From: Sycon ciliatum
Taxonomy: Eukaryota; Porifera; Calcarea; Leucosolenida; Sycettidae
Length of the DNA: 64,000 bases
Direction: 5' to 3'
Assembly (NCBI RefSeq): GCF_964019385.1
Contig: NC_088654.1
Span: 8,451,700 to 8,515,699 of the forward strand
Shown here: in pieces, positions 35,469 through 39,209 of the stretch
Numbering within the stretch: position 1 is the stretch's first letter
Layout of the letters: each line of letters opens with the position of its first letter
The notes under the pieces: generated by a model
Database searches by the model: none
Seen by the model: only the letters and a program-made list of their open reading frames with translations
What the model was told of the DNA's origin: nothing
Translations under genes and position numbers: made by a program

Positions 35469-36149
35469 CATGAACTTGACGGCAAACAAAAGAGATTTCC
35501 CCGTTTTGAGCTTCATGCCTCATGCTGCCTCTTGTGAAAACGTTCACAGCTTCCGACCCGTGAGCGGGGTCCTCCCTGCTGCCGAATGACTCGTTCTCGT
35601 TATGCATCAGAACTACCAACATCGCCATGCATTAAGGACAGTACTGTCAACAGGACCTGTAACATTATCCTGTTACATGCCACACTGTGTCTGGATACAT
35701 GTAACACTTCCAATGGTCAAAGTAGATATTTTAATTTTTATGACCGCATCCAAGCTGTATTTTTTGTTTTGTTTTAACACTTGAGTCACCTATTCTGTTG
35801 AATACGATGGAATTTATCAACTCTTAGAAAGTTTGAGTGCTTTGCAAACCCTAGAGAGCCTGTTGCAGAAGCCTTAGTTTTATTCTATTTCTTTATACCC
35901 AGGCGTGTTGCCACGCGTCACACATTAGGCTGTTGGCATTGTATTTATTGCTACGACACCGTCAGTGTAGTTTGTTTGTCAGTGTAGTGTGCTGTTCGGA
36001 TTGTTTGTTGTATTGTCACTGCTTGATGTCCGCTCACTCACTGCGATGATTGTTTCGTCCGACGAGTGTGTCTCAATTGTTGTCAGATCACGAATGTCCG
36101 AGCGGTCGGCGCAAAACCTCGTCGTCCCTGAATCAAACAATGTTCATTG
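346..36149 (+). CDS. TTC28: TTC28-like TPR-CHAT protein, whole gene (5'-partial, about 28 exons)
   Basis: Large scaffold protein with many tetratricopeptide repeats followed by a CHAT (caspase HetF-associated) domain. Joined exons in the window give about 2,080 residues; human TTC28 is about 2,480, and the N-terminal exons lie left of position 1. Every junction used keeps phase. TPR units of the form G-x-Y-x(5)-A-x-x-Y-x-x-x-L run from exon 346-493 to 15406-15544. An AVAE-type helix ends the array, then a Ser/Gly-rich linker, then CHAT with the His motif (codon 22950-22952) and Cys motif (codon 23544-23546), then a conserved C-terminal region. Vertebrate TTC28 is reported at the mitotic spindle midzone and midbody; the role here is inferred. 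The gene end is uncertain after 34370. Confidence 0.88.
515..790. mobile_element. hAT-type MITE
   Basis: 276-bp non-coding element in a TTC28 intron, flanked by 8-bp direct repeats GTTACTAC (507-514 and 791-798). The interior repeats CGGGTAGCACGGGTACCCG blocks. Ends resemble the element at 46917-47203. The 8-bp duplication is the usual hAT target-site length. Confidence 0.65.
799..1550. other. Intronic sequence without gene
   Basis: Intron of the TTC28-like gene. Around 1040-1210 are several GGCCGAAAT-type short repeats. No coding or RNA signal recognised. Confidence 0.5.
1551..1723. repeat. Hairpin MITE, arms about 78 bp
   Basis: Near-perfect inverted repeat: arms about 1551-1629 and 1647-1723 around a short loop. 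Both arms hold AGAAGCCATAT and CTTTCGTACCA(C) blocks in opposite orientation. No ORF. Confidence 0.7.
1816..2036 (+). CDS. TTC28: TTC28-like exon
   Basis: Starts with two bases completing a split Ala codon and ends in phase 0 before GTAAGC. It encodes the inter-TPR segment with the I-I-G-Q-E-M-N-T-A-G motif, then the start of the next TPR (A-A-L-G-T-A-Y-W-R-S-G-D). This matches the order in vertebrate TTC28. Confidence 0.85.
2361..2478 (+). repeat. (GT)n microsatellite at a splice acceptor
   Basis: Interrupted GT/TG dinucleotide run ending in TATCTCAG, the acceptor of exon 2479-2790. On the transcript it is a (UG)n tract. Confidence 0.9.
2479..2790 (+). CDS. TTC28: TTC28-like exon: TPRs
   Basis: 312 bp, exactly 104 codons, phase 0 at both ends. 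Encodes about 2.5 TPR units, including C-R-A-H-G-S-L-G-S-A-Y. The acceptor follows directly on a long (GT)n tract (2361-2470), and a second (GT)n tract follows the donor. Confidence 0.87.
2811..2866 (+). repeat. (GT)n microsatellite
   Basis: GT dinucleotide run 20 bp downstream of the donor of exon 2479-2790, ending in a short CG run. Confidence 0.9.
3344..3469 (+). CDS. TTC28: TTC28-like exon with GC donor
   Basis: 42 codons, phase 0. One TPR (L-G-H-M-G-T-C-Y-Q-Q-L-G-D-Y). The only donor that keeps the frame is AAG|GCAAGT, a GC-AG intron with an otherwise perfect donor consensus. The next exon joins in frame as a TPR helix. Confidence 0.82.
3859..4083 (+). CDS. TTC28: TTC28-like exon: TPRs
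   Basis: 75 codons between an ATGCAG acceptor and GTGAGT donor. Begins A-C-E-K-L-S-L-A-Y and encodes about two TPRs. Confidence 0.87.
4705..4856. repeat. Perfect 40-bp inverted repeat element
   Basis: Arms 4705-4744 and 4817-4856 are exact reverse complements (AATGTGGGCACATG...). The spacer contains a GCAAAACTGACAAGGAGTACTG block shared with the long inverted repeat at 53914-54352. One arm recurs in diverged form at about 19757-19803. Confidence 0.8.
5008..5235 (+). CDS. TTC28: TTC28-like exon: TPRs
   Basis: 76 codons, phase 0. Encodes G-T-L-C-Y-Q-L-S-R-Y and a well-conserved C-A-Y-G-N-L-G-I-V-H TPR. Acceptor TGCTTAG, donor GTAGGC. Confidence 0.86.
5383..5472. repeat. 30-bp tandem repeat, 3 copies
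   Basis: Three copies of a unit starting GTGAGAAGTGTATTTCTGAC with one or two differences. Intronic. Confidence 0.85.
5706..5993 (+). CDS. TTC28: TTC28-like exon: TPRs
   Basis: 96 codons, phase 0. Two TPRs including S-T-H-G-N-L-G-I-A-Y-Q-A-V-G and C-R-A-L-N-N-L-G. Ends C-N-H-L-G-Q. The following 3.4-kb intron contains a pogo-like MITE and the DIRS-like recombinase element. Confidence 0.88.
6236..6424. mobile_element. pogo/Tigger-like MITE, family A
   Basis: Non-coding element with GACCTGTCTAAGGCGACC at one end and GGCAGGTTGTACTGTA at the other. Other copies have the sharper termini TACAGTGAAACCTGTCTAAG and GACAGGTTTTACTGTA. The CAGT...ACCT termini and TA flanks suggest pogo-type Tc1/mariner relatives. 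Confidence 0.55.
7012..7204. mobile_element. pogo-like MITE, family B
   Basis: Contains repeated ACTAAAGACCAC blocks and ends in ACAGGTTTCACTGTA. A second full copy lies at 28556-28746. Confidence 0.55.
7756..8122 (-). pseudogene. Tyrosine recombinase, C-terminal catalytic part
   Basis: Different frame from the N-terminal part. Encodes I-C-P-V-Y-T-L-K-S-Y-I-E, then I-T-A-K-S-L-R-P-A-G-A-R-K-A, then L-R-G-R-W-K-S-S-D-V-F-H-R-H-Y-V and a stop. The R, W/H and final Y fit the DIRS/Crypton class of recombinases (S-x-R-x-A ... L-x-G-x-W-x-S ... F-x-x-x-Y). About 270 bp separate it from the N-terminal part. Confidence 0.7.
8152..8250. repeat. 32-bp tandem repeat, 3 copies
   Basis: Three copies of a unit beginning GAGGGGTAGTGGTAGTGAAA. 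Lies in the segment that interrupts the recombinase reading frame. Confidence 0.8.
8400..8918 (-). pseudogene. Tyrosine recombinase, N-terminal part
   Basis: Encodes a core-binding (SAM-like) domain: S-V-A-P-A-T-L-S-R-Y-E-K-V, then V-V-C-S-F-L-E-S, then A-W-A-A-I-G-F-A-A-D-F. The start of the catalytic domain follows (L-R-L-K-A-V-M-V). The frame runs off into unrelated sequence at about 8400-8390, where an insertion or intron-like segment breaks it. Confidence 0.7.
9270..9354 (+). repeat. (GT)n-rich tract upstream of an acceptor
   Basis: Interrupted GT microsatellite ending about 23 bp before the acceptor of exon 9378-9513. Confidence 0.85.
9378..9513 (+). CDS. TTC28: TTC28-like exon: TPR
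   Basis: Completes the TPR interrupted by the 3.4-kb intron (G-Q|A-H-L-A-L-E-N-H-D). Ends in phase 1 at GTTAGT. A (GT)n-rich tract lies just upstream of the acceptor. Confidence 0.85.
9857..10041 (+). CDS. TTC28: TTC28-like exon: TPRs
   Basis: Starts with GA completing a Gly codon. Encodes G-D-V-E-K-A-E-T-Y and C-T-A-L-T-N-L-G-E-L TPR helices and ends phase 0 at GTACGA. Confidence 0.86.
10110..10240 (-). repeat. Dispersed repeat family R, diverged copy
   Basis: Contains TGACTTGACACGTGACTGACTCATGACTG. On the opposite strand this is the GTGAGTCAGTCAAG-type block seen at 26217, 43070 (inverted), 48990 and 59150 (inverted). Confidence 0.5.
10577..10714 (+). CDS. TTC28: TTC28-like exon: TPR
   Basis: 46 codons, phase 0. 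One TPR with K-G-N-F-T-Q-A-L-E-H-Y-E. Donor GTATGT. The next intron carries a tRNA-derived SINE. Confidence 0.84.
11026..11333 (-). mobile_element. tRNA-derived SINE, copy 1
   Basis: 308 bp with an 11-bp target-site duplication AGTGAGATGGT (11015-11025 and 11334-11344). On the - strand the head has GGTTGGTCAAAGACC (A-box-like) and GGTTCAAGTCC (B box). Nearly identical to 45553-45862. Confidence 0.82.
11820..12014 (+). CDS. TTC28: TTC28-like exon: TPRs
   Basis: 65 codons, phase 0. Encodes L-G-H-M-G-D-S-W-L-A-I-G-D and Y-R-S-L-G-L-A-H TPR helices. Acceptor CTGCAG, donor GTAAGC. Confidence 0.87.
12676..12856 (+). CDS. TTC28: TTC28-like exon: TPR
   Basis: Phase 0 start, phase 1 end. Encodes R-A-W-A-N-L-G-E-A-Y-E-C-L and the next helix. 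Acceptor TCACAG, donor GTGAGT. Confidence 0.86.
12970..13196. repeat. Imperfect hairpin element, arms about 60 bp
   Basis: Arms about 12970-13030 and 13133-13196 are reverse complements with roughly 80% match (blocks GACCTCGACAC and GTGTCGAGGTTGG). Intronic MITE-like hairpin. Confidence 0.6.
13577..13920 (+). CDS. TTC28: TTC28-like exon: three TPRs
   Basis: 344 bp, the largest TPR exon. Contains three consecutive TPRs: L-G-R-C-H-R-E-L-G-N, C-Y-A-D-L-G-Q-V-Q-K-S-L-G-D-Y and C-D-L-G-E-V-Y-Q-E-M-G. Acceptor TTGCCAG, donor GTATGG. Confidence 0.9.
14421..14493 (+). repeat. (GT)n microsatellite at a splice acceptor
   Basis: GT run with CG interruptions that ends in GTGCAG, the acceptor of exon 14494-14718. 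Confidence 0.9.
14494..14718 (+). CDS. TTC28: TTC28-like exon: TPRs
   Basis: 75 codons, phase 0. Encodes A-N-L-G-T-A-Y-F-A-L-R and A-Y-N-A-L-G-M-C-Y TPRs. The (GT)n tract 14421-14490 runs into the acceptor, so little is left of a normal polypyrimidine tract. Confidence 0.88.
15406..15544 (+). CDS. TTC28: TTC28-like exon: last TPR
   Basis: 46 codons plus one base. Encodes L-R-M-N-L-G-L-A-L-H-M-S-G-K, the degenerate last TPR before the linker helix. Acceptor GTGTTAG, donor GTTAGT. Confidence 0.85.
15676..15701 (+). repeat. Poly-G run
   Basis: Uninterrupted run of about 24 G after TGTGTGTGTG. Intronic. G-quadruplex-capable on this strand; length may be affected by sequencing slippage. Confidence 0.8.
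15899..16062 (-). mobile_element. pogo-like MITE, family A, inverted copy
   Basis: Begins ACAGTATCACCTGCCAAGG and ends CAGGTTTCACTGTA. The reverse complement matches the family A element at 28242. Confidence 0.6.
16332..16492 (+). CDS. TTC28: TTC28-like exon: post-TPR AVAE helix
   Basis: Encodes L-Q-Q-V-L-V-S-L-G-D and A-L-A-V-A-E-Q-C-R, the helix that precedes CHAT domains and is strongly conserved in TTC28. Ends L-L-E-R-Q in phase 0 at GTAAGC. Confidence 0.9.
16735..16862. repeat. MITE-like element with AATCCAACC / GGTTGGATT ends
   Basis: Inverted ends GCCAGAGAAATCCAACC and GGTTGGATTTCTTTAGCC. A related pair of ends occurs at 28846-28940. Confidence 0.45.
17365..17568 (+). CDS. TTC28: TTC28-like exon: start of CHAT region
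   Basis: 68 codons, phase 0. Contains V-L-Y-Y-S-I-A-G-T-S-L-Y-A-W-L-L-S-P, the beta-strand pair opening the CHAT fold. Confidence 0.9.
17690..17775 (+). repeat. Dispersed repeat, inverted copy at 33810-33905
   Basis: Shares the blocks CGTGCAATGTTATCGCATGA and TTTAGTAACTGGTGGT with the reverse complement of 33810-33905, so the two form a 16-kb-spaced inverted pair. Confidence 0.7.
18152..19143. mobile_element. TTAA-type (piggyBac-like) non-autonomous element 1
   Basis: 992 bp, flanked by TTAA on both sides (18148-18151 and 19144-19147). Terminal inverted repeat CCCTTTATGGGTCT / AGACCCACAAAGGG. No transposase-like ORF inside; the open frame at 18415-18708 has no recognisable domain. Inserted in a TTC28 intron. 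Confidence 0.75.
19199..19626. mobile_element. MITE with GAGCAG(TGTC)TGCTC ends
   Basis: Ends CTGGAGCAGTGTCTGCTCC and GAGCAGACACTGCTGGAG form terminal inverted repeats. The interior repeats ACCCGGTTG motifs. Confidence 0.5.
19887..20775 (+). CDS. TTC28: TTC28-like exon: Ser-rich linker and CHAT core
   Basis: 889 bp. First about 190 codons are Ser/Thr/Gly/Ala-rich low complexity with basic R-R-R-S-A-S-type phosphosite-like motifs. Then come L-Y-E-L-L-L-L-P-M-E-D and L-Y-V-V-I-H-D-C-L-H-L-V-P-F-A-L-L (CHAT core strand). Ends in phase 1 at GTACGT. The open frame continues upstream to 19677, but the TTTCAG at 19881-19886 is the acceptor that fits the phase. Confidence 0.9.
20985..22147. mobile_element. 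Family A MITE split by a TTAA element
   Basis: Starts TACAGTGAAACCTGTCTAAG at 20991 and breaks at TTAA (21136-21139). It resumes after 22134 with CAGGTTCCACTGTA. The 991-bp element 21140-22130 lies inside, so the pogo-like copy is older. Confidence 0.65.
21140..22130. mobile_element. TTAA-type (piggyBac-like) non-autonomous element 2
   Basis: 991 bp, flanked by TTAA (21136-21139 and 22131-22134). Exact 13-bp terminal inverted repeat CCCTTTACCGGCA / TGCCGGTAAAGGG. No transposase ORF. Almost the same length as element 1 but with different ends. Confidence 0.8.
22224..22426. mobile_element. MITE with ACAGTCAGACC ends
   Basis: Begins ACAGTCAGACCTTGCTTAA and ends AAGCCGGGTCTGACTTTA. The inverted ends and the interior GGATAA/CCGGATAA blocks suggest a pogo-type MITE. 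Confidence 0.5.
22444..22994 (+). CDS. TTC28: TTC28-like exon: Gly-rich loop and CHAT histidine
   Basis: 551 bp. Begins with a Ser/His/Pro-rich stretch and two Gly-rich runs (an expanded surface loop inside the CHAT domain). Then E-I-L-G-T-H-A-L-T-G-A-M-A-T-K and L-V-H-L-C-T-H-V-S-W-K-L. The second His of that motif (22950-22952) aligns with the catalytic His of CHAT proteases. Donor GTGAGA, phase 0. Confidence 0.9.
23364..23567 (+). CDS. TTC28: TTC28-like exon: CHAT cysteine
   Basis: 68 codons, phase 0. Acidic start, then L-S-E-L-L-L-T-P-V-D-V-L and V-V-V-L-G-G-C-H-S-T. The Cys (23544-23546) sits where CHAT proteases have the nucleophile (h-h-L-S-A-C-x-S). Confidence 0.9.
24133..24229 (+). 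CDS. TTC28: TTC28-like exon: CHAT
   Basis: 32 codons plus one base. Encodes A-D-G-M-M-A-L-C-T-S-F-L-A-S-G-V and V-M-P-L-W-P-I, the standard helix and strand after the CHAT cysteine. Preceded by a T/G-rich tract. Confidence 0.9.
24265..24434. mobile_element. MITE with ACCGTATTTTCCGG ends
   Basis: Ends ACCGTATTTTCCGGAGTATA and TCTCGATAATACGGC form diverged inverted repeats, each followed inward by AAGCCGC on the respective strand. Intronic. Confidence 0.5.
24873..25394. repeat. 261-bp tandem duplication
   Basis: Two direct copies (24873-25133 and 25134-25394) that read as identical. Each holds a palindromic TGACGTCA. Lies in the intron between CHAT exons. Confidence 0.85.
25621..25740. repeat. 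14-bp minisatellite
   Basis: About eight copies of AACCTACCCGCCTG with minor variants. Confidence 0.88.
26009..26091 (+). CDS. TTC28: TTC28-like exon: CHAT
   Basis: Short exon (27 codons plus two bases). Encodes M-A-A-F-Y-N-S-L-L-R-G and A-L-G-Y-A-M-H-K, the usual FY..L..G....AL..A helix of CHAT domains. Confidence 0.88.
26217..26340 (+). repeat. Dispersed repeat family R, partial copy
   Basis: GATGGCAGTCGTGAGTCAGT through AACAATCAACTT, ending near a GCCGAAGTCGCAAC block. It matches 43070-43150 in inverse orientation. Confidence 0.6.
26707..26877 (+). CDS. TTC28: TTC28-like exon: end of CHAT
   Basis: 57 codons, phase 0. Contains H-P-V-N-W-S-G-F-V-L-F-G, the final CHAT strand (P..W.gF.l.G). 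Continues into an A-E-D-L-R-H-V-L helix. Confidence 0.88.
27281..27420. mobile_element. MITE with CAGTCAACTTCGCT ends
   Basis: 140-bp element. CAGTCAACTTCGCTAATAACGAC at the left and TTATAAGCGAAGTTGACTG at the right are inverted repeats. Confidence 0.65.
27512..27752 (+). CDS. TTC28: TTC28-like exon: C-terminal linker
   Basis: 80 codons plus one base. Helical start (V-K-R-A-L-T-R-L-D), then a Ser/Gly/Pro-rich disordered stretch. Followed by a 4.85-kb intron that contains the antisense piggyBac relic. Confidence 0.82.
27918..28022 (+). repeat. Non-LTR-like 3' tail repeat (family L)
   Basis: GCCGTGGTTGGCTAT...CCCTGCAATCGCCACGC, ending in an AATAAAATAAAT-rich tail. The 38622-38705 segment is an inverted copy of the same sequence. 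Confidence 0.6.
28143..28227. repeat. 15-bp tandem repeat
   Basis: About five copies of CGGCGCTCCGTTCTT, just left of a family A MITE. Confidence 0.9.
28242..28474. mobile_element. pogo-like MITE, family A, with internal 17-bp repeats
   Basis: Starts ACAGTGAAACCTGTGTAAG and ends GACAGGTTTTACT. An internal 17-bp unit CCAGGACAGGTGGTCTT is amplified about five-fold (28370-28450). Confidence 0.65.
28556..28746. mobile_element. pogo-like MITE, family B
   Basis: Second copy of the 7012-7204 element: ACTAAAGACCA blocks, CCCCAAGGGGTGG, end ACAGGTTCTACTGT. Confidence 0.55.
29492..32130 (-). pseudogene. piggyBac-type transposase relic
   Basis: Broken DDE transposase lying antisense in a TTC28 intron. 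In - strand order: acidic S-D-S-E-D-E start (about 31920); F-V-G-I-L-I-V-M-G-V plus Y-W-W (31700); S-I-D-E-T-L-I-P (31190); P-R-K-W-R-L-K-L-W (about 30950); F-M-D-N-V-Y-S-S-V-P-L-L (30780); M-G-G-V-D-S-N-D with R-K-W-W (29750-29818). The three Asp expected for the DDD triad are all present (IDE, MDN, GVD). However, stops, frameshifts and insertions (about 31215-31490 and 29820-30490) separate the parts, so it cannot be expressed as one protein. Confidence 0.8.
32463..32605 (+). repeat. (CTG)n tract upstream of an acceptor
   Basis: Imperfect trinucleotide run (CTG/TTG/GTG) ending directly at the TTCAG acceptor of exon 32606-32767. Confidence 0.88.
32606..32767 (+). CDS. TTC28: TTC28-like exon: conserved C-terminal domain
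   Basis: Encodes W-C-R-V-L-R-T-C-G-F-H-V-Q-P-P and Y-P-A-G-A-I-V-L-P. From memory this resembles the W-x-x-L-L-x-x-x-G-F-x-x-x-P-P segment after CHAT in vertebrate TTC28. A (CTG)n tract lies directly upstream of the acceptor. Confidence 0.8.
33355..33482 (+). repeat. (CT)n microsatellite
   Basis: About 128 bp of CT dinucleotides with three short interruptions, intronic. Confidence 0.92.
33626..33702 (+). CDS. TTC28: TTC28-like exon: C-terminal domain
   Basis: Short exon, 25 codons plus two bases, that joins in frame between its neighbours. Encodes M-Q-L-A-L-S-R-M. Donor GTGAGT. Confidence 0.7.
33810..33905 (-). repeat. Dispersed repeat, inverted partner of 17690-17775
   Basis: Reverse complement carries the same ordered blocks as 17690-17775. 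Confidence 0.7.
34073..34370 (+). CDS. TTC28: TTC28-like exon: C-terminal domain
   Basis: 99 codons plus one base. After a Ser/Pro/His-rich start it encodes a V-S-E-V-L-D-Q-L-G-L segment and D-R-R-V-L-H-A-A-A-Q-I-F-A-F-V-F. This is similar in layout to the second C-terminal module of vertebrate TTC28. Confidence 0.8.
34909..34932 (+). CDS. Possible TTC28-like micro-exon
   Basis: A 24-bp stretch flanked by a good CTGCAG acceptor and a GTAAGT donor fits the incoming phase 1. It would encode A-H-E-G-S-G-A-G. No homology supports it; it could be intronic. Confidence 0.35.
34955..35290. repeat. 89/90-bp tandem repeat, four copies
   Basis: Units start at about 34955, 35045, 35134 and 35223 with GCTGTGACA(A/G)GTTGCTAG. 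Copies 1 and 3 share CACAGTGCTA, while 2 and 4 share TACGGT(A/G)C, so the array grew as a dimer. Confidence 0.88.
35417..35467 (+). repeat. (GA)n microsatellite
   Basis: About 50 bp of uninterrupted AG/GA. Confidence 0.92.
36087..36149 (+). CDS. Possible late TTC28-like exon
   Basis: After TTGTCAG, a basic Ser-rich frame (H-E-C-P-S-G-R-R-K-T-S-S-S-L) fits the phase of the micro-exon and could end at a GTGACC donor. Beyond it are long poly-G and poly-C runs, and no stop-bearing terminal exon was found. Tentative. Confidence 0.28.
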
Positions 36150-36159
36150 GTGACCGGGT

Positions 36160-36286
36160 GGGGGGGGGGGGGTATGTGTGTGTGTGGGGGGGGGGGGGGG
36201 GTTGGAGAGGGGGGGGGGGGGGGGTGACAGCGAAATGCATGTCCACTGACACTGTACATGTACAACCCCCCCCCCCCCCCCCCCTC
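36160..36286 (+). repeat. Poly-G and poly-C runs
   Basis: Three G runs (about 36160-36225) then a 20-bp C run (about 36266-36285). The G and C runs could fold on each other. Any frame through them is uncertain because run lengths may be misread. Confidence 0.8.
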
Positions 36287-36429
36287 ACCACCACCATCAC
36301 AAGCACCAGCATTAACATTAACAAACTCACTTGTACTTGGAGTCCCTTCATATTTGTGTACGACATCATGTTTTCACCTTCTTCAAGTGGTTGGGGAGCC
36401 AGGTCCAGGTTCGATAGTAATTGAGCCGC

Positions 36430-37345
36430 ACCATGACAAAAGGGTGCTTATGGCAAACATTTCACAAACTGAGTTACGGATACAGCGCAATGGCTGAATT
36501 ATCACTGCTTCTGTTGCAAAAAAACGCATTCAAAAAGCTTGATAAATGGCAACGAAAACTAATCGAATTCAAAAAGAAAATGTGCACTCTCAATATTGCA
36601 TACTCGACTTTCAAACGAGTTTTTTCTCAGTTTGATGTTGCGTGCCATAAGCACCCTTTTATCGTGACTCGGCTCAATTATTAAAATTAATAAATTTCAA
36701 TCTAAGGGAAAATTGGAGGCGTATCCAATTTCAAAGAAAAGTGTCAGCACGAAGAAGAAAAGTGTCAGCACAGACGCAATCCATACAGTCAAGTAAAGCC
36801 AATTAAATTTTAGTGACCGAACGTTTTCGTTCCCTTCTCACCATGTTCAAGTAGAGGGAATTGTGAAAAGTGTCGAAAAACAGCAAAGAAGCATAGAGCT
36901 ACAGCAAAAAGCATAGATCGAGAACCTCACGCTATACGCATGGAAAAATAAAATTCAGCTGGAAAGGTCAAACACATGTAACATTTTGCTCCTTTCTTTT
37001 AATTTAATAATATTCTTATCAACCACCATTATACTGGCAGACACAGAGACATGGACAGCAATCATGGCAATAGCGACAGCACACAAAGTGAAGGGTAGTT
37101 GGCCGCAGCCAGATGTGAACCGGATAACGAGTGAGGTATGGAAGCAAGGACTGAGAACAGAGTGTCTCAGATAGAATAGGCGTGCCAGTGGATAGCAGAA
37201 ATAGGCCATGATGCAGAACCACTTGGGACCGTCAGATTAATTTTCCTGGACCGAGCCAGCCGGGAAAAACCCCTCGCGCCGACGGACGCAGTTGTGAGGG
37301 AAAAACGGGTATACATGTACCCAATGGCGATTAGGCATCATGTAG
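36430..37345. other. Stretch without recognised gene
   Basis: AT-rich non-coding sequence. Around 36820-36850 is CCGAACGTTTTCG followed by TCCCTTCTCA, a motif shared with 52304-52332. Confidence 0.5.
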
Positions 37346-37856
37346 TAGTAGCCCTTTCCCAAAGGTGCTCGCCCCTTTTTTCGGCCTTTTTGGCCCTTTT
37401 TGGAAAAGCCCGTTTCTTTCGCCCTTTACTGCGTTTTTGGTGAATATCGCCCTTTTTGAGCTTTTTTAGCTGAAAAAGTGCTAAAATCTGTTTTCTCATG
37501 CATGCGATCACAGTTTCCGAGTGCTCGATGGGCCTTGGCCTGCCGCGTTTTTGGGGGCAACATGTTGGTGAAGCTTGTACCCGCGGTACCCGATGTAGAC
37601 AGTGCTGTAAAAAGTGGGATTTTTGAACTTTAGTTCCTGTTTTGCCTTTCGTGGACCCATAAAAATGGAAGAGTGCGTATTCATTTCTCAGCTTGGGTTC
37701 ATACATTTGTATCTGAACATGTATCGTGGCTATACTTCACTGAAAAAAGAGCACTTTTTGCCTGTTTTCACTGAAAAAAGAGCACTTTTTCAGCATATTT
37801 TGAGGGACGCGAAAAGCACTAAGTGCGAATTAAAAGAACACCTTTGGGAAAGGGCT
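37346..37856. mobile_element. MITE with 9-bp direct repeats
   Basis: Flanked by ATCATGTAG (37337-37345 and 37857-37865). Inverted ends AGCCCTTTCCCAAAGGTG. Interior is rich in GCCCTTTTT / AAAAAGAGCAC. A 9-bp duplication is typical of Mutator-like elements. Confidence 0.6.
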
Positions 37857-38349
37857 ATCATGTAGGCATGGCAAGCACATCACGGCAAAACGTGATAAAA
37901 CCAGCAATGATAATATGCACAGAAATGAAGGGTGGGAGGGCAGGGACACTGGTGAGACTCAAAACTGACTGAAGAAGTCAGGAAAAGAAGCGACAATAAA
38001 GAACACACCAGATGCCATATTTGCAACTGAAAATGTTTCGCGAGAAATCATTTCTCGCCTATCACGCTGCGCTCGGCCGGCGAGAAATCCAACTATTACT
38101 TCTCTCACAGCCTAGCCAGGATCAGCTCATACTTACAGTAGTGTGTGGTGCAGGGAATCGTAAAAAACTCACTCCGCCTGTTTAAGATCCGTGCCGCCCC
38201 TTATTTACTACGACATGCATAGCTCATTATCCACATGTCCTTTGCGTCTCTGTGTTTTTCACTGTTTTTATTTGACATTATCTTTCTTTACGGAGTTGTT
38301 GTTGCTGTTCGTTTTGCTACTCTTTCTTTTTCCCTCCCCTTCTTTCTAT

Positions 38350-38448
38350 TTATCGCCGTGGTTGGCAATCACCCACTCTCGTAATATTGGCCCGTGTTTC
38401 CGCCGAGTCTTGAGATGTTGCAATAAATAAAAATAAAAAAATAAAAAA
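38350..38448 (+). repeat. Family L 3' tail repeat
   Basis: GCCGTGGTTGGCAATCACCC, a TATTGGCCCGTGTTTCCGCC block, then GAGTCTTGAGATGTTGCAAT and an A-rich AATAAA tail. Matches the reverse complement of 60660-60745. Confidence 0.6.
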
Positions 38449-38621
38449 AACCCTGTTGTGGTCCATACGTGGGAGGCAGGATGGTCTAAGTAATTAGTTG
38501 GCTGGTACATGATGTACTGTACATCCCACCGCTTAGGAGATGCATCCTAGTGGGTGGTGGCGCTCCTACGGACGCGGACAACTCGGCTTCCAGCCGAGTC
38601 TCACGCGCGTGAACGGTGAGT

Positions 38622-38705
38622 TTTTATTTTATTTGATTCCAAGCAATACATGGCTGGGGTAGCCAATGACCACTTTGCGTGGCGATTGCAGGGTTTTTAT
38701 AGCGT
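38622..38705 (-). repeat. Family L-like 3' tail, inverted
   Basis: Begins TTTTATTTTATTTGATTCCA and carries the reverse complement of the 27930-28005 sequence (GCCACGCAAAGTGG). Confidence 0.65.
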
Positions 38706-39209
38706 CTAAGTTCAACCATGAGTTGTTTTTGAATTTACGATGAAAATGGAACGACTTTGCTCAGATTTCCGTCCATATTTCGATCCTATACCTGTCACGA
38801 ACTAGAATTTGTAGTTTTGTTCACATGAGGAGTTCCCTCTGCCAAAATTATTTTGCAGCTTAGAGAGCGTGTAGCGTCTCTCTGACATCACTATCTGCCT
38901 GCACTGTGTGAGAATATCTGTATTTACCACCAATTCGCGAGGTGGATATTCTGAATTTTTTCACCATAATTTTGTTATCATTGTAACAATCCGGATTAGA
39001 GAGGCTGCACGTTAATTTTTGGGTGCGAAAGTTCAGCTCGCCTTATTTGGCCCGCCCGTTGGAAAACGACGCGTGTGGTCCGGTCTCCTGGATATGGATG
39101 GCAGTGCTGATGGCAGTGCGTGCTGGAGTGTGTGGTGTAGTGTGCGTGTCAAAAAAAGAGAATGAAATCAAATTATAAATAGGAAATAACCAGAAGGTAA
39201 TTACTGGAC